DNA from: Streptantibioticus silvisoli
Lineage (GTDB): Bacteria > Actinomycetota > Actinomycetes > Streptomycetales > Streptomycetaceae
Assembly: GCF_027947535.2 (NCBI RefSeq)
Contig: NZ_JAAGKO020000007.1
Location: 62,001 to 126,000, forward strand
Length of the DNA stretch: 64,000 bases
Direction of reading: 5' to 3'
Shown: piece by piece, positions 43,921 through 51,692 of the stretch
Position numbering within the stretch: the first letter of the stretch is position 1
Layout: each line of letters starts with the position of its first letter
The notes under the pieces: generated by a model
Told to the model about the DNA's origin: nothing
Database searches by the model: none
What the model saw: the letters and a program-made list of their open reading frames with translations, nothing else
Position numbers and translations under genes: made by a program

Positions 43921-44871
43921 ATGGCCACCGCGAAACAGCAGACCCCCGACCATCCGATACTCGGCCGAGTCAAGGAGGAGGTCGGCAAGTTCGTCAGCGC
44001 CAGGATCGACGACATGGCGTCCAAGGCCGGCGACAAGCTGACCGACCTGACCGGGGCGCTGACCGATTCGGCGGAGAACGGCAGTCCGCTGAAGATCGGT
44101 TCACGCATCCTCAAGGGCGACTCCCCGGTGAGCGCCGCGGCGGGAGAGACCATGAACAAGGTGAAGGACAAGGTGCCAGGGCTGTCCTCCGGTGACAAGA
44201 GCGAGAAGCAGTCCGGCGGCTCCCAGGACGGTCCTGGTGACGTGAAGGCCACCAGCATCGTGGAGGCGGTCGAGGTCGGCGTCCCGCTGCGGACCGCCTA
44301 TGACCACTGGACGCAGTACGACAAGTTCGACGAGTTCACCAAGGGCGTACGGAGCGTCTCGAAGGACGACGACATCACCAGCGACTGGAAGATGAAGATC
44401 GGCCCGTCGATGCGCAGCTGGAAGGCCACCGTGGTCGAGCAGCTGCCGGACGACCGCATCGTGTGGAAGACCGAGGGCCCGAAGGGCACCACCCACGGCG
44501 TGGTCAGCTTCCACGAACTCGCCCCGACGCTGACCCGGGTGGTGCTCGTCGTCGAGTACTACCCGTCCGGCTTCCTGGAGAAGACCGGCAACCTCTGGCG
44601 CGCCCAGGGCCGCCGCATGCGGCTGGACCTCAAGCACTTCCAGCGGTACGTCACCTTCTCCACCGAGGACGCCGAGGGCTGGCGCGGCGAGATCCGCGAG
44701 GGCGAGATCGTCCGCTCGCACGAGGACGCGACGGCCGACGAGGACGGCGACGAGGACGGCGGCGAGGAGCCGGAGGACGACGAGTACGAAGACAGCGAGG
44801 ACGGCGAAGCCGACGAGGCTGACGAAGACGACGAGGCTGACGAAGACGACGAGGACGACGACGAGGACTGA
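43921..44871 (+). CDS. GvpZ-like SRPBCC-domain protein
   Basis: A 316-aa protein. An amphipathic N-terminal part (ILGRVKEEVGKFVSARIDDM) leads to an SRPBCC domain at about residues 110-235 (SIVEAVEVGVPLRTAYDHWT, FDEFTKGVRSV, WKTEGPKGTTHGVVSFHEL, RVVLVVEYYPSGFLEKTGNL). A very acidic tail of Asp/Glu closes it (about 70 residues). It starts 7 bp after the gvpY-like stop. This matches the gvpY-gvpZ order of streptomycete gas-vesicle clusters, but here without vesicle shell genes. Confidence 0.8.
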   Translation: MATAKQQTPDHPILGRVKEEVGKFVSARIDDMASKAGDKLTDLTGALTDSAENGSPLKIGSRILKGDSPVSAAAGETMNKVKDKVPGLSSGDKSEKQSGGSQDGPGDVKATSIVEAVEVGVPLRTAYDHWTQYDKFDEFTKGVRSVSKDDDITSDWKMKIGPSMRSWKATVVEQLPDDRIVWKTEGPKGTTHGVVSFHELAPTLTRVVLVVEYYPSGFLEKTGNLWRAQGRRMRLDLKHFQRYVTFSTEDAEGWRGEIREGEIVRSHEDATADEDGDEDGGEEPEDDEYEDSEDGEADEADEDDEADEDDEDDDED

Positions 44872-44889
44872 CCAGGAGAGGCGGCAGCG

Positions 44890-44997
44890 GTGTTCCGAAC
44901 GATCGCGGAGGTCTTGTCATCGGTGGGGAACGCGGTGGGCACCGTGGTGTCCGCGCCCTTCCGGCTGGTCGCCCGGCTGTTCGGCGGCGGCCGGTAA
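44890..44997 (+). CDS. Small amphipathic peptide gene (35 aa)
   Basis: GTG at 44890 with AGGAGAGG 9 nt upstream, 18 bp after the GvpZ-like stop. The product, MFRTIAEVLSSVGNAVGTVV followed by SAPFRLVARLFGGGR, is a single amphipathic or membrane-binding helix with a basic end. It is too short for most gene finders. Its position and ribosome site argue for a third gene of the operon. Function unknown; it may anchor the partner proteins to a membrane or surface. Confidence 0.65.
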   Translation: MFRTIAEVLSSVGNAVGTVVSAPFRLVARLFGGGR

Positions 44998-45148
44998 CCA
45001 CCACCCCGGGCGAACCGGGCCGGGTCCGCCCGTGCCCGGGCCACCGTCCGGAAGCCAGAACCCGGCACCCGGAAGCCGGTACCCGGAAGCCAGAAACCGG
45101 CACCCACCCCGCCCACGCCGCAGGATGAGTGGCTCGGCGGACCCGGGG

Positions 45149-45175
45149 CAATCCCCGCGACGGGCGCGGGGATTG
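45149..45175. other. Hairpin just before the M3 peptidase gene
   Basis: CAATCCCCGCG and CGCGGGGATTG are perfect 11-bp arms with a 5-base loop, ending 15 bp before the ATG at 45191. It may terminate the gvpYZ-like operon, or if transcribed from upstream, fold over the ribosome site of the peptidase. A set of GGAAGCC-type repeats lies just upstream at 45050-45105. Confidence 0.55.
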
Positions 45176-45190
45176 TCCTACGCTGCGGCC

Positions 45191-47203
45191 ATGGACCACG
45201 ATCTGCCGGACTACTCCGCGCTCACCCCGGACCTGCTCGCCGAGACCTGCCGGGCCGCCATGGCCGAGTGCGACGCCGCCGTCGCCGCCGTCGCCGCGAT
45301 CCCGGCCGCCGAACGGGACTTCGCCAACACGGTGCTGGCCCTGGAGGAGGCCGAGGAGGCGGTGGTCAAGGCGTCCGGCGCCTGGACGTTCCTGTCCTAC
45401 ACCTCCCCGGACGACGCGCTGCGGCAGACCGCGCGGGAGTGGGAGGAGAAGCTCGGCAAGTACCAGGTGGGCCTGGGGTTCGACGAGGAGCAGTACCGCG
45501 CGGTCAAGGAGTTCGCCGGCACCGGCGCGGCCGCGGCGCTGACCGGTGAGGAGGCCCGGCTGCTGGAGCGCGTCCTGCGCGACTACCGGCGCAACGGTTT
45601 CGAGCTGTCGGGCGGCGAACGCGCCGGACTGCGGGCCCTGTTCGACGAACTGGTGGAGATCGGCTCGCGGTTCGAGCAGGAGATCGCCGAGTGGGACGAC
45701 GGCATCGAGGTGGACCGCGCGGACCTGGCCGGGCTGCCGGATGCGTTCGTCGCCGGTCTGGAACGCGCCGGGGAGCGCTACCGGGTCACGCTGGACTATC
45801 CGCAGTACGTCCCGTTCATGGCCAACGCCCGTTCCTCCGCGCTGCGGCGCGAGCTGATGGCGAAGAACCAGCGCAAGGGCGGTCCGCGCAACGTCGCCCG
45901 GCTGGAGCGGGCCATCGCGGTGCGCGCGGAGATCGCCCGGATTCTGGGCTACGACTCGTGGGCGGCGTACGCCGTCGAGCCGCGGATGGCCGGGCGGCCG
46001 GAGGCGGTCACCGCGTTCCTGGACGACCTGCGGTCCAAGGTCGCGGTGAAGGCCGCCGCCGACCTGGCGGAGTACGCGGACGCGAACGAGGCGGCCGTCG
46101 GCAGCCGGGACGTGCAGCCGTGGGACTACGATTTCGCGCTCAACCGGCTCAAGCGCACCCGGTTCGCCGTGGACGACCTGCGGATCGCGGAGTACTTCCC
46201 GCTGGACGCCTGCCTGGACGGGCTGTTCGGCGTCATGCGGGACGTGCTGGGGGTGCGGTTCACCGAGCGGCCCGACGTCCCGGTCTGGCATCCGGACGTA
46301 CGCGCCTTCGACGTCACGGATGTCACGGACGCCGCGGGGAGCGGCGGCGCCGAGGACGGCGGAGGCGGGCGGGAGGGCGGCGAGCCGTTCGCCCGGTTCT
46401 TCATGGACCTGTTTCCGCGGCCCAACAAGTTCAAGCACGCGGCGGCCTTCTCGCTCCAGCGGGCGCGGCGGCGGGCCGACGGCGGCTACCAGCGGCCGGT
46501 CTCGGCGATCGTCGCCAACTTCACCGAGCCGGCCGCCGGGCAGCCGTCGCTGCTGCGGCACAGCGAGGTCGTCACGCTCTTCCACGAGTTCGGCCACGTC
46601 CTGCACGGGACGCTGACGCGCACCGAGCGCGGCCGGTTCGCCGGCACCGCGACCGAGCGCGACTTCGTCGAGGCGCCGTCGCAGATGCTGGAGCACTGGT
46701 GCTGGGAGCCGACCGTGCTCAACCGGTTCGCCCGGCACCACGAGACCGGCGAGCCGCTGCCCAAGGAGCTGCTGGAGGGCATGATCGCCGCCAAGCAGGC
46801 CGGCTCGGGCGTGGCGACCATGCGTCAGATCTTCTTCGCCACCCTGGACTTCGCCTACCACTCCCCCGGTTTCGGCGGCGACACGACGGCCGCTTTGCGG
46901 GACGTGCACGCCCTGCACGGCATCCCGTACCTGGCGGGCACCCACTTCCAGTCCGGCTTCGGCCACCTGTTCGGCTACGACGCCGGGTACTACGGCTACC
47001 TGTGGTCGCGGGTGCTGGGCGACGACATGTACACCCGGTTCGCGGCGGCCGGCGCCCTGGACCCGGCGACCGGCGACCGGTACCGGCGGCTGGTGCTGGA
47101 GCGCGGCGGCAGTGCGGACGGCGACCGGATGGTGCGCGAGTTCCTGGAGCGCGAGCCGGACAACGCCGCCTTCCTGCGGGAACTGGGCCTGGAACGGTCC
47201 TGA
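45191..47203 (+). CDS. M3-family oligopeptidase
   Basis: A 670-aa zinc metallopeptidase of the thimet oligopeptidase/oligopeptidase A family. The active site is HEFGHVLHG (H465, E466, H469), with the third ligand in the downstream ERDFVEAPSQMLEHWCW block. Other family marks are LDYPQYVPFMANARSSALRR, ARFFMDLFPRPNKFKHAAAF and the C-terminal GYDAGYYGYLWSRVLGDDMY. It is cytosolic and degrades short peptides. A Gly/Glu-rich insert (AAGSGGAEDGGGGREGGEP) just before ARFFMDLF is unusual. The ATG at 45191 is close to the hairpin described above. Confidence 0.95.
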   Translation: MDHDLPDYSALTPDLLAETCRAAMAECDAAVAAVAAIPAAERDFANTVLALEEAEEAVVKASGAWTFLSYTSPDDALRQTAREWEEKLGKYQVGLGFDEEQYRAVKEFAGTGAAAALTGEEARLLERVLRDYRRNGFELSGGERAGLRALFDELVEIGSRFEQEIAEWDDGIEVDRADLAGLPDAFVAGLERAGERYRVTLDYPQYVPFMANARSSALRRELMAKNQRKGGPRNVARLERAIAVRAEIARILGYDSWAAYAVEPRMAGRPEAVTAFLDDLRSKVAVKAAADLAEYADANEAAVGSRDVQPWDYDFALNRLKRTRFAVDDLRIAEYFPLDACLDGLFGVMRDVLGVRFTERPDVPVWHPDVRAFDVTDVTDAAGSGGAEDGGGGREGGEPFARFFMDLFPRPNKFKHAAAFSLQRARRRADGGYQRPVSAIVANFTEPAAGQPSLLRHSEVVTLFHEFGHVLHGTLTRTERGRFAGTATERDFVEAPSQMLEHWCWEPTVLNRFARHHETGEPLPKELLEGMIAAKQAGSGVATMRQIFFATLDFAYHSPGFGGDTTAALRDVHALHGIPYLAGTHFQSGFGHLFGYDAGYYGYLWSRVLGDDMYTRFAAAGALDPATGDRYRRLVLERGGSADGDRMVREFLEREPDNAAFLRELGLERS

Positions 47204-47290
47204 TCCGGGGCCGTGCCCCGGACGGCGGCGCCGCATGTCAGGTTCAAGTCAAAGGTAGGTCAAGACATCCCTGGTCAATCGTGACCCGGT

Positions 47291-47301
47291 GTTCACCTCC
47301 G
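47291..47301 (+). promoter_or_regulatory. Possible PHO-box unit upstream of the phosphoesterase
   Basis: GTTCACCTCCG fits 10 of 11 positions of the streptomycete PhoP direct-repeat unit as I recall it. Further GGTCAA-type half sites lie at 47241-47280, but their spacing is not a clean 11 bp. Low-confidence regulatory hint 83 bp before the gene. Confidence 0.3.
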
Positions 47302-47383
47302 TGACATGGTGATGCGTTCAGAGCCCGGCCGGCCGCCGTCGCGGCGTGCCGTCCGGGCCGACCACCGGCGAAGGAGACACCGA

Positions 47384-49243
47384 ATGAGCAGGGGCACACG
47401 GTCCGGCGCCAGACGCCGAGCCGCCCGCTGGGGAGGAATGGCGGGCGCCGCGGTCCTGGCGGCAGCGGCCGCCTCCGCTCCGGCATCCGCGGTTCCCGCC
47501 CACCAGGGGGGCATAGCCGCCACCGCCACCCCCATCAAGCACGTCGTGGTGCTGTTCGACGAGAACAACTCGTTCGACCACTACTTCGGCACCTACCCGA
47601 AGGCCGCCAACACCGACGGCACCCGGTTCACCGCGTCCCCCCGCACGCCCAAGGACGTCAACAACCTGGTCACCTCCGGGAACCTCACCAGCAACGCCAA
47701 CGAGTACGCGCCGCAGCGGCTGACGCCCGCCGAGGCGGTCACCTGCGACCAGAACCACTCCTACAGCCCCGAGCAGTACGCCTACGACGGCGGCAAGGCG
47801 GACCAGTTCGTCCAGAGCACCGAGACCAGCAAGTGCTCGGGCGGCCTGTTCGGCGAGCCCGGCCTGTCGATGGACTACTTCGACGGCAACACCGTCACCG
47901 CGCTGTGGAACTACGCCCAGCACTACACGCTGTCGGACAACTCGTTCGGCTCGGCCTACGGCCCCTCCTCGCCGGGCGCGATCGAGCTGGCGTCGGGGCA
48001 GACGCACGGGATCATCTCCACCGACCCGGCCTCCGGCACCACCGACCCGAAGCAGACCGCCACCCCGGACCCGTACACCGTGGCCTCGCCGAACGCTCAG
48101 GGCGTCGGCACCATGATCAACGACCCGGACCCGGCGTTCGACGACTGCTCGGACACCGACCACACCGCCACCGACGCGCTCGGTGAGCTGACCGGCCGCA
48201 ACATCGGCGACCTGCTCAACGCCAAGGGCATCAGCTGGGGCTGGTTCCAGGGCGGCTTCACCCCGGGCACCGCGTGGGACGGCAAGTCCGGCGACTACGC
48301 CAAGTGCGCCTCGGTCACCCACGCCAACGTGGCCGGCAACCCGGTCGAGGACTACAGCCCGCACCACGACCCGTTCAACTACTACAAGTCGACCGCCAAC
48401 CCGCACCACCTGCCCCCGGTGTCGCTGGACGAGGTCGGCCACAACGGCCAGGCCAACCACAACTACGACCTGAGCTGGTTCAACAAGGTCGCCGCGGCCG
48501 GCAAGCTGCCCGCCGTCAGCTTCCTCAAGGCGCCCGCCTACCAGGACGGGCACGCCGGCTACTCCGACCCGATCGACGAGCAGCACTTCATCGTCAACGA
48601 GGTCAACGCCGTACAGAAGTCGCCGCAGTGGGCCGACACCGCGGTCGTCGTGGCCTACGACGACTCCGACGGCTGGTACGACCACGTCTACGCGCCGCCG
48701 AAGAACGGTTCGAAGGACACCACCGTCGTCAACGGCAAGACGGTCGACGCCGCCGGCTGCCAGGCCGGACCGGCCGCAGTCGCCGGCTACCAGGACCGCT
48801 GCGGTCCCGGGCCGCGGCTGCCGATGCTGCTGATCTCGCCGTTCACCAGGACCGACGCGGTCAACCACACGCCGCTGGAGCAGACCTCGATCATCCACTT
48901 CATCGAGGACAACTGGCACACCGGCCGCATCGGCGACTCCTCCTTCGACGCCCGCGCCAACTCGCTGGCGGCGCTGATGGACTTCCGCCACCCCAACGAC
49001 CAGCAGGTGCTGCTGAACACCGACGGCTCGGTCGCCTCGGTCCGGCCCATCCCGCACCACGGCGACATCGAGTCCGGCGACCCGACGTCGGGCGGCATCA
49101 CGTTCGCCTCCGACACCCAGCAGCTGTCGGCCGGCTCCGGCCTGCCGTCCGGCCCGCTGACCGCCGGCGCGGCCCTCGTGGTGGTCGCCGCGGCGGGCGT
49201 CGGCTACGCCCTGCGCCGCCGCTCGGTCGCCGCCAGGGGCTGA
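47384..49243 (+). CDS. Secreted phospholipase-C/acid-phosphatase-family phosphoesterase
   Basis: A 619-aa protein. A signal peptide (RRRAARWGGMAGAAVLAAAA, cut near ASA-VP) is followed by a phosphoesterase domain: IKHVVVLFDENNSFDHYFGTY (metal-binding start), SDNSFGSAYGPSSPGAIELA (nucleophile region), DDSDGWYDHV (second metal site) and LLISPFTRTDAVNHTPLEQT. A C-terminal hydrophobic helix with a basic tail (AGAALVVVAAAGVGYALRRR) likely anchors it in the membrane. AAGGAGA precedes the ATG. It probably releases phosphate from phospholipids or other phosphoesters outside the cell. Confidence 0.93.
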   Translation: MSRGTRSGARRRAARWGGMAGAAVLAAAAASAPASAVPAHQGGIAATATPIKHVVVLFDENNSFDHYFGTYPKAANTDGTRFTASPRTPKDVNNLVTSGNLTSNANEYAPQRLTPAEAVTCDQNHSYSPEQYAYDGGKADQFVQSTETSKCSGGLFGEPGLSMDYFDGNTVTALWNYAQHYTLSDNSFGSAYGPSSPGAIELASGQTHGIISTDPASGTTDPKQTATPDPYTVASPNAQGVGTMINDPDPAFDDCSDTDHTATDALGELTGRNIGDLLNAKGISWGWFQGGFTPGTAWDGKSGDYAKCASVTHANVAGNPVEDYSPHHDPFNYYKSTANPHHLPPVSLDEVGHNGQANHNYDLSWFNKVAAAGKLPAVSFLKAPAYQDGHAGYSDPIDEQHFIVNEVNAVQKSPQWADTAVVVAYDDSDGWYDHVYAPPKNGSKDTTVVNGKTVDAAGCQAGPAAVAGYQDRCGPGPRLPMLLISPFTRTDAVNHTPLEQTSIIHFIEDNWHTGRIGDSSFDARANSLAALMDFRHPNDQQVLLNTDGSVASVRPIPHHGDIESGDPTSGGITFASDTQQLSAGSGLPSGPLTAGAALVVVAAAGVGYALRRRSVAARG

Positions 49244-49350
49244 CCGCGCGCTGATCCGCCGGACGGAGCGGACCCGGTATCCGCCGCCCGCCACGAATGT
49301 GGAGTGACGGCGAAACCCCGGGGCACAGGTGGCCCAGGAGGTTGATAACA

Positions 49351-49518
49351 ATGGGTCCGCTTCTTCTGGTACTGCTTCTCGCACTGATCCTTTTCGGCGT
49401 CGGATTCGCCGTCAAGATCCTCTGGTGGGTGGCGATCATCGTGTTGGTCGTCTGGCTGCTGGGTTTCGTGATGCGCTCGGGTTCCGGTGGCGGCCGCAGC
49501 CGCTGGTACCGATGGTGA
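49351..49518 (+). CDS. Small hydrophobic membrane protein
   Basis: A 55-aa protein with two hydrophobic stretches (MGPLLLVLLLALILFGVGFA, ILWWVAIIVLVVWLLGFVM) and a basic Gly/Arg/Tyr tail. AGGAGG is 9 nt before the ATG. Such small hydrophobic proteins are common in streptomycetes and have no known role. A strong terminator follows at 49577. Confidence 0.85.
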   Translation: MGPLLLVLLLALILFGVGFAVKILWWVAIIVLVVWLLGFVMRSGSGGGRSRWYRW

Positions 49519-49576
49519 TCCACCGCCCTGACCACGGCTTCCACGCCGTACGGTGAGCGAGGGACACCACAGTGAC

Positions 49577-49625
49577 GCGCCGCGGGCGGCGCCCCGGACC
49601 TCCGGGGCGCCGCCCGCGGCGCTTT
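49577..49625 (+). terminator. Strong intrinsic terminator
   Basis: Arms of 22 bp at 49577-49598 and 49601-49622 are perfectly complementary (GCGCCGCGGGCGG.. outer part), with a CC loop and TTT immediately after. It ends the small-membrane-protein transcript. Confidence 0.92.
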
Positions 49626-49786
49626 CGTACCCCGATTTCGTCCGCCGGTTTCCCCGCGCCGTTCCGCCCGTCGTTTCGGTCCCGCCTTCCGGGGCAGGCG
49701 TATTGACAAGTCGTCAGTTCCTGAGGCCGCGTACGGTGCATTACCGGGCCGGCGGACGGGCGGAAACGGAAAGGGGAATCGGGGTC

Positions 49787-50059
49787 ATGGCGAACAACAC
49801 GCCGAACACCGGTGAACGGTCCGAGCCCGGCGCGCGGGGGCGGTCGTCGCGCTGGATCAAGCCGCTGGGCTGGGTCGGGCTGGCGGTCGGCTTCGTCCTG
49901 CTGGTCGAGGCGCTGTCGAAGCTGCTGGCCGACGGCGGCCACACCGCGGCCGGCCTGACGCTGGAGATCGTGCTGGCGGTGATCTCGGTGCTGCTGATCG
50001 CCCAGAGCGCGGACGGCGTGCGCCCCCGCGGCCGGCACGGCCGCACCCTGCGCCACTGA
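49787..50059 (+). CDS. Small two-helix membrane protein
   Basis: A 90-aa protein with two transmembrane helices (WVGLAVGFVLLVEALSKLLA, LTLEIVLAVISVLLIAQSAD) and basic tails. AAAGGGGAA precedes the ATG. A TTGACA at 49703 may belong to its promoter, though the nearest -10-like hexamer is badly spaced. Family not recognised. Confidence 0.75.
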   Translation: MANNTPNTGERSEPGARGRSSRWIKPLGWVGLAVGFVLLVEALSKLLADGGHTAAGLTLEIVLAVISVLLIAQSADGVRPRGRHGRTLRH

Positions 50060-50183
50060 CCGGCCCCGGACCCCGTCACCCGTGCGCCCGGGCCGGTCAC
50101 GACGCGTCACCGCCTTCGCCGCGGTCGCCGTATCGGTACGGGCCACCGTGAATCAGCGCTGGTCCACGGGGTAGCCGACAGAC

Positions 50184-50546
50184 ATGAGGGTACTGAGCGA
50201 AGAAAACATCGCCGTGGCCCGCGACTACCTGGTCGGGATCGTTCCCGCGGTGATCGGCGTCATCATCGTCATCGGCCTCGTCATGGCCGTCGTCTACGGT
50301 CGCCGCCGGCGCGCGCAGGAACCGCCGGCGCCGCAACAGCCGCAGCCCCGGGCCGGTGCCTGGCACATTCGCCAGGAGCTGGGCGAGGACACCCCGGCCG
50401 ACCACGGCCCCGGGCACCAGAACGCGCACCCGGTGGAGTACGAGTACGAGCCGGAGGACCAGGAGCCGGAGGAGATCGAGCGGACCTCCCAGCGCGAGCG
50501 GCTGCGACCGCAGCAGATCCGCCCGCACCAGGGCCCCCACAGCTGA
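50184..50546 (+). CDS. DUF6479-like single-pass membrane protein
   Basis: A 120-aa protein with one N-terminal helix (LVGIVPAVIGVIIVIGLVMA), a basic stop-transfer (VVYGRRRRAQEPP) and a long polar acidic C-terminal tail (YEYEPEDQEPEEIE). The layout matches the streptomycete DUF6479 group. No ribosome site is obvious before the ATG. Function unknown. Confidence 0.75.
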   Translation: MRVLSEENIAVARDYLVGIVPAVIGVIIVIGLVMAVVYGRRRRAQEPPAPQQPQPRAGAWHIRQELGEDTPADHGPGHQNAHPVEYEYEPEDQEPEEIERTSQRERLRPQQIRPHQGPHS

Positions 50547-50741
50547 CCCCGGCGGAGCGGGCCCGGCCGGCCCCCCACGGCGTGGCCGAGGGATGGGCGC
50601 GGCCCCGCGCCGGTGCTTACGGGCCGGACGCACCGGTGACGCCGGTGCGTCCGGACCGGACCGCACCCGGTGCTTACGGGCTGGGCCACGGGGAAAAGTG
50701 GTCGCCGGTCCGGCGTCGGCCGCTGCCCCGCCCGCTGTCGG

Positions 50742-50936
50742 TCACGGGGCCGGCCGCTCGGCGAGTTCCGGCAGCAGTGCCGGGTTGACGATGCCGACGA
50801 CGGTCTCGATGTCGCGGCGGTCGATCGCGGCCCACAGGACGTCGCGCGCGGCCCGGTACTTCGCGGCGAGGCGTTCGCGCTGGTCGGGCGGCAGTGCGGC
50901 GGCGCGGTCCGGACGGCTGTTGTGCGCGTTGTCCGC
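50742..50936 (-). pseudogene. 3' part of an HD-domain hydrolase gene cut by the transposon
   Basis: On the minus strand this reads ADNAHNSRPDRAAALPPDQR through the C-terminus NPALLPELAERPAP and a TGA at 50742. It lacks a start. Joined to 55606-55929 after removing the transposon and one GTCCGC copy, the frame is continuous (LVKIADNAHNSRP) and yields a 170-aa MESH1/SpoT-hydrolase-like protein. See the 5' part for the active-site motifs. Confidence 0.93.
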
Positions 50937-50945
50937 TTTACCGAC
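50931..50945. repeat. Left end of the Tn554-like element
   Basis: The host hexamer GTCCGC (50931-50936) is followed by the element end TTTACCGAC (50937-50945). The same hexamer, and the inverted end GTCGGTAAA, occur at the right junction. Confidence 0.92.
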
Positions 50946-51050
50946 CGCAGGAGCTCATGAACCGGCTCTGAACTGCGACGTTTCATAGACTACATGTCCG
51001 CGACGGGGAGTTGGGGCCGTTGCTGGAGTTCGTCTGGATGGTCTCATGGG

Positions 51051-51083
51051 GCGGCCCGTCCACCGGGACGGTGGACGGGCCGC
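51051..51083 (-). terminator. Hairpin after tnpC
   Basis: Perfect 15-bp arms (GCGGCCCGTCCACCG / CGGTGGACGGGCCGC) with a 3-base loop, 21 bp downstream of the tnpC stop. It probably ends tnpABC transcription before the host gene fragment. Confidence 0.82.
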
Positions 51084-51104
51084 GATCTGGTCAGCGGAAC
51101 ACGA

Positions 51105-51692
51105 TCAGGTGACTGCTCCAGGGTCGGTGATGCGGGCCTCGAGGTCAGCGACGCGGCGGTCCTGGAAGCGGAGGTTGGAGCGGGCGGCCTTGAGTCGCTC
51201 GTCGAGCGTTCGGTTGTCGGCCGTGAGCTGACGGACTCGTTGCTTGAGGGTGGTGTTCTCGGTGGTGATCCTTTGGATGGCTTCCTCGGTCCACTCGGCT
51301 TCCAAGTCCCGGATTTGGCCAAGGAGTTCACCGATACGGGTCCGCTGGGTGAGGATCTCGCCGTGGGTGGCCTTGAGGGCGTCTTCAGCGTTCAGAGCGC
51401 GTTCGCGCCAGGTTGCCTGACGTTCCTCGTCCTGGTCGGCGAGCAACTGGGTTCGGAGGCCTCCGGCCTCGGCCAGTGCGGAGGCGATGACGGCTCTGGC
51501 CTCGGGATTGTCATAGAGGAAAGTGCGGGAGACGTCCGCGCGACGGGCAACGGCGGCGACGCTAATCTGGGCCTTCTCGCGCCGGAGCCGGGTGATGGCT
51601 TCGCGGACCCGCTTCAGAGCCGTCTCGGTCTTGTGGCGGCGGGCAGCCAGAGCTGCGGCTGTGCGGGATTCGGGAACTGCAGCGGTCTTCAT
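51105..51692 (-). CDS. tnpC: TnpC-type transposition factor (DUF6262)
   Basis: A 195-aa protein. Residues 20-75 hold a helix-turn-helix-like unit (AITRLRREKAQISVAAVARRADVSRTFLYDNPEARAVI). Residues 85-180 form a long heptad coiled coil (WRERALNAEDALKATHGEIL, LLGQIRDLEAEWTEEAIQRI, LKQRVRQLTADNRTLDERLK). This is the DUF6262/TnpC layout; in Tn554 TnpC affects orientation and frequency of transposition. Its ATG overlaps the tnpB stop (ATGA). Confidence 0.9.
   Translation of the reverse strand: MKTAAVPESRTAAALAARRHKTETALKRVREAITRLRREKAQISVAAVARRADVSRTFLYDNPEARAVIASALAEAGGLRTQLLADQDEERQATWRERALNAEDALKATHGEILTQRTRIGELLGQIRDLEAEWTEEAIQRITTENTTLKQRVRQLTADNRTLDERLKAARSNLRFQDRRVADLEARITDPGAVT

Noticed and set aside
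50990-51002. Alternative left boundary of the transposon at a second GTCCGCGA near 50995
   Set aside because: Using it would not restore the HD reading frame; the junction at 50936/50937 does so exactly and matches the right end.
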